A stretch of 64,000 nucleotides of DNA. Origin: Carya illinoinensis. Lineage: Eukaryota; Streptophyta; Magnoliopsida; Fagales; Juglandaceae. The notes below the pieces were generated by a model that was given only the letters and a program-made list of their open reading frames with translations, was not told where the DNA came from and searched no databases. The stretch covers positions 39,280,480-39,344,479 of the forward strand of contig NC_056756.1 in assembly GCF_018687715.1 (NCBI RefSeq), written 5' to 3'. A program made the position numbers and the translations under genes. How positions within the stretch are numbered: the stretch's first letter is position 1; each line of letters begins with the position of its first letter. This document shows positions 43,365 to 55,529 of the stretch, one piece after another.

Positions 43365-44779
43365 TGCTGTTGGTGGAGCTGCACTGCAGCCTCCACCAAC
43401 CTAGGGTCAACCCCATCTTGTTTCATATCCTCAACTGTTTTTTGTTTCTTACTATGCTCCATATCTTCTTTTCTACTATCTCCTTCTCTCTTTTTCTGGC
43501 TAATGTTTACAGTTTCAGAAATTAACAGTGCTTTTCTATTTGCTTCTCTTGTTCTTCTTTTCCAAGTGTTGCCTTTTGTTTTGGTCCCTTCCAATTCCCT
43601 TTTAACTGTCTTGAATTCCACTGACTCCTCTTGATGACTATTTATGACAGGTTGGTTCGAGTCTACAGTTAATGAACTGTGTTCCTTTGTTGTCCTTTTT
43701 TCTGCTATTTCCATCTTGCTTTCTTTTCCATCTTTGTTTTTATCTTCTAACTCTACTGTTATTCTTAATTTCCCCTTCTCTTCTACAGGTATATTACTCA
43801 CACCAGGTACATAATTCTTGCCTTCTATATCCATACTGTCCCAAACCTCAGCAACTAGTGGATTTTTGTTTTTTCCTTGGTTCTCTTTTGTATTTTTCTG
43901 TTCTGTTGATATTTTCTTTTCTTCTAATGTAATATCTTCCATCTTGAAACTCCTTTCCTCTTTTATATTTGTCTCTTTGTTCTGGTCCTTTTCAACTGAG
44001 CCTCCATACTTTCTACAGTCAAAGATATTAGTATTTAGTGGTTGAGCTCGAAGCCATGGTCCAAATTGTTGGATCTTTTCTCCATCTCCCCTCTGGTCAG
44101 TTCTCTGTCTGGTGCATCCATTCCCTTGATGAAAAAGAATTCCACAATGGAAACAAAATGATTGCAGTCTCTCATACTTAAAGTAGATCCAGTATTTTTT
44201 TCCTTCAAATTCCAGCCATCTCCCTCTCAGTAAAGGTTTATGGATGTTTATAGCAATTCTGGCTCTTAAACACTTACCCCATGCTGAACCATCTGAATCT
44301 GCATCGACCCTTATCACATGACCAATTCCTGCTCCAAATTGATTTCCCATATCTTCATTCATGGCTGCTAGTGGCATATTGTGAAATTGTATCCAAAATG
44401 GTTCGTATCTGAACTGAATGGTATTTAGAGCAACAGCTTCATCTATTTCTTGCAGTGTTAATAGATTTCTATCAAAAAACCAAGGTCTCCCACTTAGTAC
44501 TTTCTCTTTATCAGCTATATGTTGGAATTCAATTAAGAATTTCTGATCTCCCAACTCTTTAAACCTCACCCATCCTTTCAGCTTCCATATTAAGGCCATA
44601 GTTTTCCTAAAGGCTTCATTATTCAGCCCTTTCTCAGATAGGATCTTACCTGCTATGCAGTGTTGGCCACGCATGCCATAATTCTGTGTTTGAGCAGCAT
44701 GATAGATTGAATTTTCTTCACTAGTTAGATTCAAGTTTTCCCAATGTTTTGATAACTCTTCCTCTATCAACGCCATCAA
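43361..44779 (-). CDS. LINE ORF1: DUF4283-type RNA-binding protein with CCHC zinc knuckle
   Basis: 472 residues, one open frame. The N-terminal about 200 residues have the layout of plant LINE ORF1 (DUF4283): GKILSEKGLN, KLKGWVRFKELGDQKFLIEF, LSGRPWFFDRNLLTL, PFWIQFHNMPL, and RGRWLEFEGKKYWIYFKYERL. A zinc knuckle CFHCGILFHQGNGC (Cys209, Cys212, His217, Cys222) follows. The rest is charged and Lys/Glu-rich with no fold recognised. It should bind the element's RNA to form the retrotransposition particle. It ends at TGA 43361-43363, sharing ATGA with the ORF2 start. Confidence 0.93.
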   Translation of the reverse strand: MMALIEEELSKHWENLNLTSEENSIYHAAQTQNYGMRGQHCIAGKILSEKGLNNEAFRKTMALIWKLKGWVRFKELGDQKFLIEFQHIADKEKVLSGRPWFFDRNLLTLQEIDEAVALNTIQFRYEPFWIQFHNMPLAAMNEDMGNQFGAGIGHVIRVDADSDGSAWGKCLRARIAINIHKPLLRGRWLEFEGKKYWIYFKYERLQSFCFHCGILFHQGNGCTRQRTDQRGDGEKIQQFGPWLRAQPLNTNIFDCRKYGGSVEKDQNKETNIKEERSFKMEDITLEEKKISTEQKNTKENQGKNKNPLVAEVWDSMDIEGKNYVPGVSNIPVEEKGKLRITVELEDKNKDGKESKMEIAEKRTTKEHSSLTVDSNQPVINSHQEESVEFKTVKRELEGTKTKGNTWKRRTREANRKALLISETVNISQKKREGDSRKEDMEHSKKQKTVEDMKQDGVDPRLVEAAVQLHQQQ

Positions 44780-44959
44780 TTTCTGTAGCTTTGTTCTTAG
44801 ATTCTGAAAAACTTAACACTCTCAACACAAGAGACTCAGTCCTTAGCTTGAAACAAAGATATTTTGTTCAAGCAAGGATACACCGCCTTACTTTTTCTCT
44901 AGAGAAAAGAAGGACTTCCGACCAAATAATATAGCTACTTCAACTACCAGTAGGATATT

Positions 44960-46369
44960 GGTTGTTGAAGACACGTCCGTTTCTAATATTTAGTCCTATT
45001 TATTGCTTATTTTCCATTGATAAATATATAATCTTTATTTATTTTTCCTTCATTATTCTAAGTAAATTTAATTAATGATTAGTGCGTTCACACATTTATT
45101 TAAATTAAAATTGATAAAAACGAAAGAGCAACCTAATGACATAAAAGTGAATTGGGACGTCGATATGGTGGTATTCTTCGCGTATATCCATGGTAGTAAA
45201 TATCAAAGTGAATACAAATAAATAAATAAAAAGATATAAAAATTTGCATAATTTAAAATAAAAATTTACATCAACAAGTTATTTGTGGATGAAATTTACT
45301 ATAATAAATAATTTTATAATCTCTCATAACATCACAAATATCATAATACAATAGAGAAATTTAGTGTTTCGAAAGATTAAAGAAGATGTAGAGAAGTAGT
45401 AGTAGAGAGCATGCCTATTTGTAGAGATTTCATCTTTTTATAGAAATTTATTTCCTTTATAATTAGAATGATTGAATCCGACATATTTTATGAAATCTTT
45501 TCTTTTTAAGAGTTTTGACTCAATTTTTCTTAATCATCTCTTGTTAACCTTATCTCTGAGTTAGATTATTGGCTCTATCTTTTACTTTATTATTAGGGAT
45601 GGTGAGAACCCAGTAGACCTTATCCCCCCATTAACGCTACCCGAATAATTGTTTCGCTTTCAACATTCATGGCTACGGGTAAGATTCAAGCAGTATGTTC
45701 CACAATTCAAATTGGTTGTCAACTACCCAATGCATTAATTATTTCGTTTTTTTTTTTTTTTTCAAAGCAAAAGGGATAGAAGAGGCCAACAACTAGTGAT
45801 GCATAAACGTAGAACGTAGCACTTTACCGCTAGAGATGCATTATTTGTTTTGATTTATGGGGCAGTCAACGAGGTTGTTAATTTTCTTTTTCAGACTACT
45901 GGCTACTGCAGTGATATTATTTGAAACAACAGCTTATATAGCAAGCTGCCCAGCTAAGAGAATTGAAATCAACCTACTACATATTGTGGACATTTGTTAT
46001 GAGGGAGCTTTGAAATCAACCGATCCATAAATGATGCTTTCAAAGTCATTCAACTACTTCACATGAAATTTCTTAATGGCACCCACGTATCTGCATTCAT
46101 GGCGCCTTTGTAATGGCCATATTGACGTTACAGTTATTTATATATCCAGCTATTCAGCTGTTTCTTGGCCACATCTTTCGCTCATGGAAACCCATTTTCC
46201 TGTCCTGCCTCTTTCAAAATCGAATCCCCATTCATTGACGCACCTAACTACTGCAAGTACTTGTAGCTAAATCATGCATATATATACATGCATAAATAGA
46301 TGATCACCTACAAGGGGGATTGTGTTTCTTGGTGGATAGACACTTAATATTGTTTTGCAGTAGCTAGCC
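44960..46369. other. Intergenic region and presumed promoter of the OVATE gene
   Basis: No gene was recognised. It is AT-rich to about 45600 and mixed in composition afterwards. A poly-T run lies near 45750-45763. Promoter motifs of the plus-strand gene at 46370 were not assigned. Confidence 0.45.
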
Positions 46370-46699
46370 ATGGATGTTTCCGAGGAACCCCACAAGAAAC
46401 TACAAAAGAAGAAGAATCCACACAAGTGGGACAAAAGAATCAGCTTTGCAGCTTGCTTGCCTGATGATGTTTGTGGTGTTTTTGCAGGTAGTATCTGTGC
46501 GGTTAAGTACTCTACAGATCCATTCAAGGATTTGAGGGAATCAATTCTGGAGATGATTCAGGATGTGGGAGTTTGTGATTGGAATGATATCGAGGAGTTG
46601 GTTTACTGTTACATTGCTCTCAACTCAGCAGAGTTTCACGAGATTATTGGAGAAGCATTTCTCAGTCTATGCTCATGTTGTTTTGCGAAAATGCGCTAA
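46370..46699 (+). CDS. Short OVATE-family protein (transcriptional repressor type), 109 aa
   Basis: A single exon from ATG 46370 to TAA. Residues about 43-105 form an OVATE domain: VKYSTDPFKDLRESILEMIQ, DWNDIEELVYCYIALNS and EFHEIIGEAFLSLC. The N-terminus is only about 40 residues and Lys-rich (KKLQKKKNPHKWDKR), whereas most family members are 200-400 residues with a longer N-terminus. OVATE proteins repress transcription and bind TALE homeodomain and TRM proteins, affecting organ shape. The usual LxLxL repression motif is not visible. The domain looks complete and uninterrupted, so this is either a genuine mini-OFP or the 3' part of a longer gene whose upstream exon I could not find. Confidence 0.8.
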   Translation: MDVSEEPHKKLQKKKNPHKWDKRISFAACLPDDVCGVFAGSICAVKYSTDPFKDLRESILEMIQDVGVCDWNDIEELVYCYIALNSAEFHEIIGEAFLSLCSCCFAKMR

Positions 46700-47589
46700 T
46701 TAGCCATGACTGCCTCATGTGCTTAGAGGAAAGAAATGCAAACAACTTGTTTCATCATTAGTTTGAAAATGGAAATGATATATTTTCCCTCAGTAATGTG
46801 AAGATTTTTCTTTACCTTTATGCTATTTGTTCTTTCAATATCAGTCATGTTCTATAATTCCCCCTTTGCTGAACAATTACAGATCAAGGAAAAGCAATGA
46901 TATGCATCAGAGAAGATTGGCATTTCCACATTTGTATCTCTTAAAAAAGTATTGAATGATTGCACTCCTTGCATTCAAGAGAGTAAGTCAAATTGCATTA
47001 CAAATTAATGTGGTTAGATGTACTACATCATATATATTACCTTAAGGAGTGGAATTCCTACAAGGTGAGATTTTTGTTCATCTTAGAACCCACATTACTT
47101 TATTGTTTGCACTTTTACATCACTTAGAAGGCTATTAGAGTTTCTTAAAAAATTTTACACTTTAAAATCAAAAGATCTAGATAGTTTCTCTAAGAAAATG
47201 AAGAGAGAGAGAGAGTCGAGAGTTATTAATTATCTTTTTCTAGACTTTTTCACCTACTCACAACTAATTATCATGTACATACTCTTATTTAAAAAATTTT
47301 CCTATCTAAAAGTTAATGAACTTCTTAAAATAAGTGGAAGTTAAATAACCTCCCTAGAGTAGTGATGGTAATGGTGGGAAGTTAACAAATAACTTCTCCA
47401 CCCATATGGACACAACTTCGTCATGGAATTTACCCATTACCAACATTTCTTTCTATGATTGTTTTTGGACATGACAGTTTTGAATTGAACATAATGCCTT
47501 GAGTACCTTCGATCGCACTAACTATTATCAATTAGATTTACATCTGAATCACTAACCATGTTAGCTAGCCTTCCCGGCCCACTGCTGCT
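46700..47589. other. Convergent intergenic region (3' ends of OVATE and WAT1 genes)
   Basis: The two flanking genes point toward each other here. No further gene was seen. The part nearest 47450-47589 is probably the 3' UTR of the WAT1 gene. Confidence 0.5.
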
Positions 47590-50500
47590 TTAACTACTGT
47601 TCACCGCAGGAATGGAGGGATTTGCTTGCACTGCACTTTTTATCTCATTTCCTTTGCCCCACAAGAAGGAGTACAACCCAAAAATAATCAGAATCATGCC
47701 TAGAATGCTGCAATAATAATTCAAAACAAAGTGAGGTTTTGCTGTATATGGTCAGAAAATTTGATCAAATGTCACACATGATGATTGCTCATATCAAAAG
47801 AAAATACTCATACGTTCCGAGTCTGATCTCTTCGCCAAGTATGATCGCTTCTGATAAAGCCACAAAAATGAGTGAAAGTGGGTTGAACATCGCAGGATAA
47901 GTGGGGCCTCGCAATGAAATTACCCATGCAATTATGCAGAAAGTTGCAGCCGTGGTGAGTGCTCCCTGTGTATAAAAAACATACACGATTCTTTCACAAA
48001 AACTGACTAAAGAATTGATCATCTTTTCACTAAGATAGTAATGCCACCAGTAGTGATGGTTTCTCATCGGAGGCGTCATGCATGAGTTTGATTTGAATCA
48101 CTGAATTATCACTAATTCTTTGTTTATTTTCCTTTAACAAATACTATTTTGTTATGGATGAGAAGATTAAAAATTGGCTTGTAACCAGCTTACCGAGGAA
48201 ACAATTGTAATAAGTTCGAGATTCCATCCTAACCTCCAAGAAGTCTTACTTCTATCAAAGCACAATCCTATCACTGTTGATTGGACTGTTGCCATAACAC
48301 ATGTGAGCAGTGTTGCCCAGAATTTGGATGGAAAAACTTTGAGTAACTTCACCTGTACTTTTCAAAATATATAGCATATAATCTCTAGAATAATGTAAAT
48401 TAAATCTTAAATCACTACTTGTTTCAAGAGCAAATCGATCGAACGTAAATATGATGATGTTGATGTGTACCTGAACTATGAACCATGCACCGTAGGAAAA
48501 GCAACTGGCAACCAATAGGAAAGTTCCACGAGCCCAATGAGCCTTAGATGGCTTGACAACAAGATGAGGGTGAAGAGAATGGTGATTGAGATGGAAAGCT
48601 TGTCCTCTGTAGAGACTAGCAGTAAGTGCTCCTGCTAGACATACAATTGCCCCCATTGTCTTTAATTTGCCTGCCCTTGTATTCAGTCCCATTTTCTCTA
48701 TACTACATACACAAACATATATTATATACATATATATAAGCATTTAGGAACAAAGTATTAATTTATTATAATAAAGTTTTCAGTGATATATATTAATTAA
48801 TTAGAAATATATATAGGATCGAAATAGTCATGATCATGTCGATGTGATGCAGTAAGTACCAATATATAATGTACGTACCCTGCAATTATGGAGAAGACAA
48901 AAGTAGTTATTGGAATTAAGTTGAGGAAGTTTGTAGCATATGTTGCTGTGGTGTCTCGAAGACCATAGCTGTACAGTCCCATAGCCATTGATATCCTGTA
49001 TTGTAAATAAATAAATAAAAGTACTAAAATGAAAAGTTAAAAAAAAACACAACTTCGTGTAGTTACGAAATAAATATTTTTTGTCTGATTGAATTGTGAC
49101 GGTAGAAATTACGAGTAATGCTATACATCATACCATCATCTCATTTATATATCACTATATATAATATGGTGCATTTATCACTATTTGATAATAAAGAAAC
49201 ATGTAATAAATGATCATTTAATGGTGATAAATATATCACATCTTATTTAGTGTAATACAAGTAAGATAATAATAAAGTATATAGAATTTTTCTTTACTAT
49301 AATTATTTCTCTATCTTATATGGTTCGGTTCTCTAAATAATAAATATATATATAAATCATAATAAATAAACCTCAATAAATGTATGTTAGGAGAATGGTC
49401 AAGACTAGAGAGCACGTGGCCAAAGTGCATGGAAGGTTTGCATGCAGTGGGTAAGAATAAATTTAAAGTGTGCAATTATCAAGGGAGCCAAAATCTTTAA
49501 AAGTGTGTACGTACCGATCGACAACCATTAATAGAACTTCACGAATAAATGTTTGTCGTTTTAATAAGTAATTGGATAACTTCATGAGCATTAATGAAGT
49601 TATTGTTCCCACCAACTGTGATATTTAATTTGAGCAGCTCTGTAGTCACAGCTGGAAGCGCGGGGTTCTTCTTAGTTTATTATATATATATATATATTTT
49701 TTATGTATATATATATTTAAATATTTTTTTATAAAAAATTATAATATTATTAAAAATTATTTAAGTAATTATTAAATAAAATGATAATGATAAAATAAAA
49801 AATCCCAGCAATAAGAGCTGCTTGTGGAAAGAGTATCATTTTTCATTAATTCTTACAAATAATTTACAACTAATTTACCGCTCTATTTAAAATTAAAGGT
49901 AATTAAGTAAAATTGAAATTATCTTTAAATGAAGTGTCAGAATTAAATTGATTGATTTAAAATGAATTCTAAACTAATTATTATAAAGTAATTGTAGGTG
50001 TATCATTATCCTTTAATTTTACTATTTATTTTTCTGCAAAATCCAAACATAGGAAACAGAAGAAAAAGAAAAATTCCATAATATTACAATTAATATACGA
50101 TTCTATATCTGTTTGTAATTTGTAGGATACTAGGGCGCCTCTCAATTAAAAATAAATAAATTTAGTAGATAATATTAATTTTTTTCTCCCTTATTCAAAT
50201 AATTAAAAGATAGATAATATCATGCAACTCATAACAGAACAGCGTTATTAATGATGTGTATTGAGAAGCTATTAATGTTTTAATTAGCTTATAAGGTATG
50301 TTACAGTCCAGTTGTAATGCCTATTATTAATAAATGCAGTATGCTTTTATAAAAATAAAAAATAAAAATATACTGATATTAAAGAGTACCCACTAAAAAA
50401 ATTAGGATATTATTCCTCTCAACTGTATATAATATTCTTCAGAATTTAAATTTGCACCCTATATAAACTATATATATCTTTTACTAAAGAGTTAAGACAC

Positions 50501-51097
50501 TTGCAGATCATATATTTTGGAGAAACTCAATATTTTCCAGTACGATTAAGTTCATATATATAATGAAATGGCAACTCGAAGATGAAAAGACGATCGAGAA
50601 GTAGTACTTCGATTTGCCAGAGAATGATATACCGCAGATAGAGTTTTTGACATGTAGATATGGCTTACCCGGTTAGGGCGCTGAGAAAGAGCCAAAACCA
50701 AACGGACCATCTCAAGTTCTTTGCGTTCCCCCTGCATCCACGGCACCATATAATTCGAAACACACACACACATTATTTCTCTTTCAAACACCGCAGCAAA
50801 GGAAAATAAAAGTTTAAATTGTTAAAAATTACAAAAAATTAGAAAGGCTATAAAAATAAAATAAAATAATTAAGAAGAATATCATGAGGATCATCACCTT
50901 TCGAAATAGAAAGCAAAAGGAGCAACACAAATCGCAGCAACAGCATGGCGGTAAGCCATATATGCAAAAACAAAGGTTCCCTGACTGAGAATTACCCTGG
51001 AGAGCAGTTGGAGACCTGCTGCGAAAAGCTGCACCATTATCATGCTCACCACCACCTTTGACCACTCAAACCAATTCTTCATCATATTCATGCCCAT
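47590..51097 (-). CDS. WAT1-related (nodulin MtN21/EamA) membrane transporter, 346 aa, seven exons
   Basis: Exons are 50898-51097, 50669-50731, 48879-48995, 48471-48702, 48194-48352, 47814-47965 and 47590-47707. All are GT-AG and join in frame. The product has the ten-helix, two-EamA layout of the drug/metabolite transporter superfamily: VVVSMIMVQLFAAGLQLLSR, FVFAYMAYRHAVAAICVAPF, LYSYGLRDTTATYATNFLNL and then IPITTFVFSIIAG. The second half has GTFLLVASCFSYGAWFIVQ, FWATLLTCVMATVQS, GALTTAATFCIIAWVISLRG, FNPLSLIFVALSEAIILGEE and MILIIFGLYSFLWGK. Arabidopsis WAT1 is a tonoplast auxin exporter, and other members move amino acids; the substrate here is unknown. The start MGMNMMKNWFEW fits the family. 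Intron 2 (1.67 kb) carries a MITE, and the 5' leader contains a (TC)n(AT)n microsatellite directly upstream of the ATG. Confidence 0.93.
49108..49295. repeat. MITE-like repeat in intron 2 of the WAT1 gene
   Basis: It starts GAGTAATGCTATACATCATA and contains AAATGATCATTTAATGGTGA, then ATCACATCTTATTTAGTG and a closing ATATAGAATTTTTC. A similar block (AAATAATCATTTAATAGTAG, ACATCTTACTTAGTGACATA) lies at about 27620-27805 and again at about 31930-32125 in the 4.3-kb duplication. Confidence 0.6.
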
Positions 51098-51103
51098 CTC
51101 TTC

Positions 51104-51105
<2 letters not shown>

Positions 51106-51183
<78 letters not shown>
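51106..51183 (+). repeat. Compound (TC)n(AT)n microsatellite in the WAT1 5' leader
   Basis: About 26 TC units run directly into about 12 AT units, starting 9 bp upstream of the ATG. In frame with the gene the tract would encode Arg-Glu and Tyr-Ile repeats, but it lies upstream of the family-consistent start. Confidence 0.9.
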
Positions 51184-54100
51184 AGTTTATAAGACAGACT
51201 TCTACCTGAATGATTTCCGTCTGCCTGGATGTAGAAATAGAGATATTTAAAGTGGATGAAAAACGGGGGAAAAAAAGAAGAAGAAGCAGTATATTTGGTT
51301 GTCTGGAAAGGGGGTCTTCAGAGCTGATTTGTTCTATCTGTGGTGGATTCCCCTGAAATAAAATTAAAGAAGTCAAGAGTAATAAATGCAGAAGGGCTTT
51401 GGAGAATCCGAAGGACGTAGGAGATGGTTAGAGCTAGCTAGCTGACGGCGACATATATTTGCTCCTTAAATCCTACAGTACGTCTCTGTCACTCAGTCAC
51501 TGCATGTCCTCCATGTTTTTGCATGCGTTGTTCCTTAATTGTTTGGTCTTTATATACTTACCATACATATATATATACACACACACACACATAATAACGT
51601 ATGCTTGACAGCAAAACTCCAACTCCACACAACATGTGGCCCTTATATATATCGCTGTACGTACCGATCACCATCAGTTCATGTTAATGTAAGTGATCTC
51701 CGTGATTGCCTCTTCCGGTCCCTATCTCTTAGCCTCTCCCCATTGATATCTGCTTAAATACCCCAGAAATCATCGTTCATTAGGATATATATCTACTTCT
51801 ATTGGGTCACGTTTTGGCAAATATTTTGATTGGACATTTGGTGTGGATTTTTCTTTTGTTTTTTTTTCTCTATTGTTTTAGTACTTTGAAGCTTTTTTTT
51901 TGGAGGAATACGATAGGATATATAATTTAAATAATAATTTTTAGAGATTGATGGAAAGTGTTGCTTGAAAATTCGACTTATTAGTCGCCATAAAAGCAGG
52001 GCATGCGCATGTGGTGAATAAATGATTCAAGTTATATATCTTTATATATAAATAATGTGTATGTAACGGGAAAACCTTATTTTAACGATTTTTTATATTT
52101 TTCTGTTAAAATTAACACCGTTTGTTTAAATTCGTGTGAATATAACTAGCGTATGGAATGAATACATAAATGGTATTCAATGATATAAGATAAAAAGTTA
52201 CATGGAGAGTATTTCAAGATAAAAAAAGTTACATTACGTTTTGAGGACCAATCCGCATACGAAGTAGAAGTGGCATGCTGCAGTCAATTTTTTTATATTA
52301 AAAAAAAACACAAAGAAGAAGAAAGCATCGACTTTCCAGATCTATTTTTGATTGAGCATTATACTCATAAGCCCTATACACTACACACTTAATATTTTTT
52401 ATTTTTTAAATTTATTCTTTTTAAACTAATTCAGTTTTTCTATTTATTATGCATATGCCAAACACTTGATAAAAGAAAAAAATTAAAAAAATTAAAAAAA
52501 ATAGATAATATGTGGTGTATGTACTTATATTTAGAATTTTTCTTTTCGATCACCCTTCGTCTCCCCTCTCTCAAATCTCTTATTTCTCATCTTTTCTTTA
52601 ATTTCTTTTTTTCCATTCTATTTTTCATGCCCTTGAATAAAATAGATGACTCATTCACTGTCTAAAAGCTTAAGCACAAGATCGCAAAAGCTTGCTCTAA
52701 GATTCAAGAAAAACCAAACTTTCCAGTGGCACTCACGTGGGTTTTTTTTTTTTTTTACTTTTTCTCCTCTTCCACTGCCTTGATTAAAAAAGAAATGTAA
52801 GAAGCCTCTGGAAATTTCTCTTTCATCTTTCTTTGGTTCCTTTTGCTTCAAAATAAAATTCCCAATCGGTAGGAGGCAATATGCATCTCTCCTTAACTAT
52901 CTTCAAGAGAGAGAGAGTGTGAGAGAGAATTTGTGTGCTAGAATACACCCGTTGGTATTGTTTACGGTGACTTTTCATTGAAGGAGATGACTCAAGTTTA
53001 ATCTTTGGGCATGTTTTCTCTTGGGGATGAACTTTGTAAGGGAAGGAGAGATGGTAATTCTTTCTGAAAGGGTAGAAAGGTTGAAATAAAGGGACAAGGC
53101 AGATTAAGAAGAAATAAAATAAAAAATGAAGTCATGAGTAGTAGATGAGTAATTCTTTCTGGAAAGGTAGAAAAGGGATTTAGATATATTTCGGAGGCTG
53201 GAGTTTTGTTCTTTATTTTCGTTGTTTTTCTTTTAAAAAATAAATAATAAATAATACTGACATCAGACTCGTGCACATTTTGAGTGCACAAGTTGCCTGT
53301 ATGTAGCAAGGCTCAAGATGTTAGTAAAGATAGGGTATCTAAATATATATGGATGGCTGGGTGAACCACTTGGTCTAGGGAGTAATGAGTGATTAATGAA
53401 CGTACACAAATTTTTAATAAAAGGCATACAAGTTTTATATAGATCATAATTTTTATATTAAAAGTTACATGATTTTTATTTATTTAATGTTAGTTTAAAG
53501 CCGAGAATAATAACAATACAAATATATATTCTGAATTTATTTTATAATATAATTTATTAATCACAATAATTACAATAATAAATAGTTTATATAATAATAA
53601 GTAATTAAAGATTAGTTATTATATTTTTCTCTTTCTCCTTAACATATATACATGTATTAGGTGCATAAAATGTGATTCCCCAAGTAAAATACACGTGTAT
53701 TATACATTTCCTTAACTCATATTATTAAATATTCCAAATTTAAAAATCCCATATATTACATGCCGGATTTAATCAAAGTTTTTTTAATTAATTAATTTAT
53801 TTATTTTTAATATTAGTAGGACGTAGCTTTCGCTAAATCATATTCCACACATGGACTTGCTATATATGATGGGCACGCGACAAAAGTCGTGATCCTTGAG
53901 CTAATCCAGATAGAGTAAATTTGGCCAACAACTTCAAAATATATTTTATGATTTATATATATGCTATATATAGAAAATATTATAGCATAAATTTTTATAA
54001 AAAGAATGGATGATTTAACTTTATGTTGACTCTGATCAACTCAACCAATAGAAACATAAGAATTTCAACGTATTCTTTATTGATCTTCTTCAGGATGACA

Positions 54101-55500
54101 CAAATTGATGAGTTATAATACAAATATCAAATGACACATATTTTGAACTACTGTTTGTGTTGGACTTTTATTAAATTTTTTATATGCATCTTTGTTAAAA
54201 TTATGGATGTTATAAACATGTATTGGATTATATGGTATTTCGAACTAATTTTTTATTTTCTCCAATATGTCTTAAATTATTAAGTGAAATCAATCATTTT
54301 TATAAAATATATATTATTTTTTACAAATAATCATTTCATAAAACTAGATAAACGTGCTCTTTGCACGTTGCTTCCATCTAGTATATAAAATATATATCTG
54401 TTTTCAGCAGTGCACATGTATATCGTATTTGCCTTATCAATTGGATCGCTTATGTATTTTATTTTATTTTTAATATCTTTTTATTTAATAGTTAAGAAAG
54501 TGACTATTAGTATATTAGTATTTTTTTATTTTTTAAAAATTTTTAAACATATTTTAAAAGGTTTGAAACAAAAAAAAAAAAAAAAAAATTACAATTTGCA
54601 CTAACCGCCCACCAAGTGAGAAAATTTAAATTTTCAATTTTTCGGTTTCGATTTGGTATGGTTTTACATGTGTTATTCAGTTTTGGATTTTTTATAGGGT
54701 TGTTTAGGTTTTTTGATCCAAACGAATAATTTTTTTTAGCCAATATGATAGAGCCCAACACATTATTTTCAGCTCATTACATCATACATATAACTAATTA
54801 ACCAAATAATTTTAAAAACAATAATTATAAACCAAAACACACAAATTAATAACGCATGTTTTGCTAGCAAATGAGTTTCCTTTTTTGCTTGTCTTTGCAC
54901 ATATTGCACTTTATAGGTCAAACTTGCCTTGAGATTTCACCATATTTACTCCACTAAAACTTACCCTTCCATGTCTTATACCTTGATTCCAATTCCCACT
55001 TTCTCTATCTTTCTGATGAGGTATTGCTGCATCCCTAATAGACAACTTCCCTAGATCCATAACTCCAGAAAATATTCTACTACACATGATCATTTTTACG
55101 GTGGACTATGCGATACCCCTTACTAAATAATAAGAGTAAGTGGTATATGAGATCTCACTTTGCTTGAGAACGAGAAGTTTTTACTTTTTATAGTGGTACA
55201 GATTATGTAATTTCAATTGAATCATTGACTAATCATTTTAAAATATATGACGTATGAGGTGGCCTCCCTTGAGGCAGTTTATATGGCATTATCTAAGTAG
55301 ATAATTTCACATAAGATTTAAATTTCAAAGTAATAAGATATTGATTTTTCAAACTGTTTATCATTAAATTGCAAAGTAGTATTTAAGATTTAAATAAAAT
55401 CATTAAATAAATTACCTTATGCACCAAAGAAGTCAAGTATTTTTAAAGATAATGAAATTTATTTGTTTTTTCATTCAATTTTCAAATTTAAAGAGGGTGG
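51184..55500. other. Long intergenic region, AT-rich
   Basis: No gene with a recognisable domain was seen. It contains a MITE-like block (52371-52545), CT- and AT-rich tracts, a poly-A run at about 54570-54588, and at about 55098-55265 a diverged relative of a segment in the 4.3-kb duplication (26815-26985). A 60-codon frame at 54911-55093 (minus) is unassigned. Confidence 0.5.
52371..52545. repeat. MITE-like AT-rich element
   Basis: The left end CCCTATACACTACACACTTA pairs loosely with the right end ATATGTGGTGTATGTACTTA on the opposite strand. The interior ATTTATTCTTTTTAAACTAA resembles the interior of the MITE at 10093-10299. Borders are uncertain. Confidence 0.4.
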
Positions 55501-55529
55501 ACACGGATGAATACAATGTACATGGGGTG

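Larger units (their letters stand above)
39217..44941 (-). mobile_element. Near full-length L1-type LINE, 5.7 kb, 18-bp target duplication
   Basis: The element runs from a 5' end at about 44941 to a poly-A tail read as T on the plus strand (39215-39227). Both sides carry AACTACCAGTAGGATATT (39199-39216 and 44942-44959), a perfect 18-bp target-site duplication. It holds ORF1 (43361-44779) and ORF2 (39342-43364), with about 160 bp of 5' UTR and about 115 bp between the ORF2 stop and the poly-A tail. The intact 5' end is uncommon, because most LINE copies are truncated there. The perfect duplication indicates recent insertion. Confidence 0.95.

Noticed and set aside
50894..51376. Longer WAT1 start upstream, through the microsatellite (poly Tyr-Ile and Arg-Glu)
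   Set aside because: The repeat-encoded tract and upstream residues do not fit the WAT1 family N-terminus; MGMNMMKNWFEW does.
54911..55093. 60-codon minus-strand frame containing GVMDLGKLSIRDAAIPHQKD
   Set aside because: Mixed composition but no recognised domain, no splice partners and flanked by repeat-like DNA.
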